Shown piece by piece: positions 6,195 to 6,540 of a stretch of DNA of 6,540 nucleotides. Location of the stretch: contig DNFZ01000240.1 in assembly GCA_003486785.1 (NCBI GenBank), forward strand, positions 1 to 6,540, given 5' to 3'. The notes under the pieces were generated by a model. The model had not been told where the DNA came from. It saw only the letters and a list, made by a program, of their open reading frames with translations, and made no database searches. Every line of letters starts with the position of its first letter. Position 1 is the stretch's first letter. The DNA is from Clostridiales bacterium (GTDB lineage Bacteria > Bacillota > Clostridia > Christensenellales > CAG-138). The position numbers were made by a program, and so were the translations under genes.

Positions 6195-6261
6195 ATTCGG
6201 TTTCCTTTTTGTGTGATTGCTTCAAAAATAATTATAACTAAATGATTTGTTGATTTATTTA

Positions 6262-6289
6262 ATTATAGCACGAACATTCGCCAACGCAA
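6262..6289 (-). promoter_or_regulatory. Extended -10 promoter of the TetR-type gene
   Basis: On the minus strand TGCTATAAT (6262-6270) contains a perfect TATAAT with the TGn extension. TTGCGT (6284-6289) lies 16 bases upstream as a partial -35. Transcription would start near 6255, leaving an AT-rich leader of about 60 bases before the ATG. A second TATAAT at 6231-6236 on the same strand has no recognisable -35. Confidence 0.65.
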
Positions 6290-6301
6290 GTGTATTTTGC
6301 G
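6285..6301. promoter_or_regulatory. Candidate TetR operator over the tetR -35 element
   Basis: CGCAA-GTGTATT-TTGCG is an inverted repeat with perfect five-base arms and a seven-base centre, a size typical of TetR-family operators. It covers most of the -35 element of the tetR promoter, so a bound dimer would block RNA polymerase. The central word AAGTGTATT recurs upstream of the SCP2 gene. Confidence 0.4.
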
Positions 6302-6302
6302 C

Positions 6303-6327
6303 AAAAAAAAGCGGGATTGCTCCCGCT
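6303..6327 (-). terminator. Rho-independent terminator of the ANTAR-domain gene
   Basis: On the minus strand AGCGGGA-GCAA-TCCCGCT forms a seven-base-pair stem with a four-base loop, followed by an unbroken run of eight T residues. It lies about 50 bases after the stop codon of the ANTAR-domain gene and insulates it from the tetR promoter. Confidence 0.92.
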
Positions 6328-6378
6328 CATGCTTTCCGTCTGTGTTGCGTTGTGATGCTATTCTAACTGAAATGGTCT

Positions 6379-6540
6379 TCAGTCGTTATCCAGCGACCTG
6401 ATCAACGTCTGCGCCACGAGGCGCCTTGTTTGCCGCGCGTCCATGGCCAGTTTTTCAATATAGCGGTGCGCGGTGGCTTCGTCCATGCCTCTGCGCTCGA
6501 TCAGCATCCATTTCGCGCGGTTGACGAGGCGAATCTCCTC
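6379..6540 (-). CDS. ANTAR domain protein, C-terminal part only (probable response regulator / antiterminator)
   Basis: Only the last 53 residues lie in the window; the reading frame is open to the right edge. They match an ANTAR RNA-binding domain: the LVNRAKWMLIERRGMDEATA stretch (residues 5-24) corresponds to the conserved RAK...L..R..l.E.eA pattern, and AHRYIEKLAMDARQTRRLVAQ to the following helix with its invariant AM..R. ANTAR proteins bind paired hairpins in leader RNAs and prevent termination, usually under control of a receiver or sensor domain at the N-terminus, which is not visible here. The stop TGA is at 6379-6381. No target leader hairpins are seen in this window. Confidence 0.85.
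   Translation of the reverse strand, partial: EEIRLVNRAKWMLIERRGMDEATAHRYIEKLAMDARQTRRLVAQTLIRSLDND

Noticed and set aside
6239..6257. TAAAT-N9-ATTTA as a TetR operator
   Set aside because: The arms are short and A/T only in a very AT-rich stretch, so chance is likely. The CGCAA-N7-TTGCG repeat is the better candidate.

Overview
The window looks like chromosomal DNA of an anaerobic, moderately GC-rich Firmicute, most likely a member of the class Clostridia. This is inferred from gene content: a clostridial-type flavodiiron protein fused to a flavin reductase and rubredoxins, a NusG domain II / Gx transporter pair, and an ANTAR response regulator. Strong AGGAGG-type ribosome binding sites and TGn-TATAAT (extended -10) promoters fit. 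I see no mobile elements, CRISPR, tRNA or rRNA.

Left part (1-1635): a truncated NAD(P)-binding epimerase/dehydratase-type gene on the minus strand diverges from a two-gene plus-strand operon. The operon encodes a membrane-anchored NusG domain II protein and, with an ATGA overlap, a Gx transporter (heptaprenyl diphosphate synthase component I family). Extended -10 promoters facing opposite ways lie in the 166-base gap.

Centre (1636-3868): a 148-base leader with its own candidate promoter, a direct repeat and a small palindrome precedes the largest gene. That gene is a 674-residue flavodiiron O2/NO reductase carrying five modules: diiron beta-lactamase-like, flavodoxin, flavin reductase, and two short rubredoxins. 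It appears to join in one chain the functions that FprA and Hrb (high molecular weight rubredoxin) carry out as separate proteins in acetogens. A perfect 30-base palindrome just downstream is a bidirectional terminator shared with the convergent gene.

Right part (3869-6540): three minus-strand genes run leftwards: a TetR-family regulator, a small SCP2 sterol-carrier-like protein and an M24 (creatinase/aminopeptidase P fold) protein. The last two form a tight operon 14 bases apart. The M24 protein keeps only some of the expected metal ligands. The regions upstream of tetR and of the SCP2 gene share sequence words, one lying inside an inverted repeat over the tetR -35 element, which suggests that the TetR protein controls both itself and the SCP2-M24 operon. 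At the right edge is the C-terminal ANTAR domain of a further minus-strand gene, with its own terminator.

The most notable item is the five-module flavodiiron protein next to an electron-transfer-associated NusG II/Gx pair. Next come the ligand-poor M24 protein and the candidate TetR regulon. Nothing here amounts to a clearly undescribed system.
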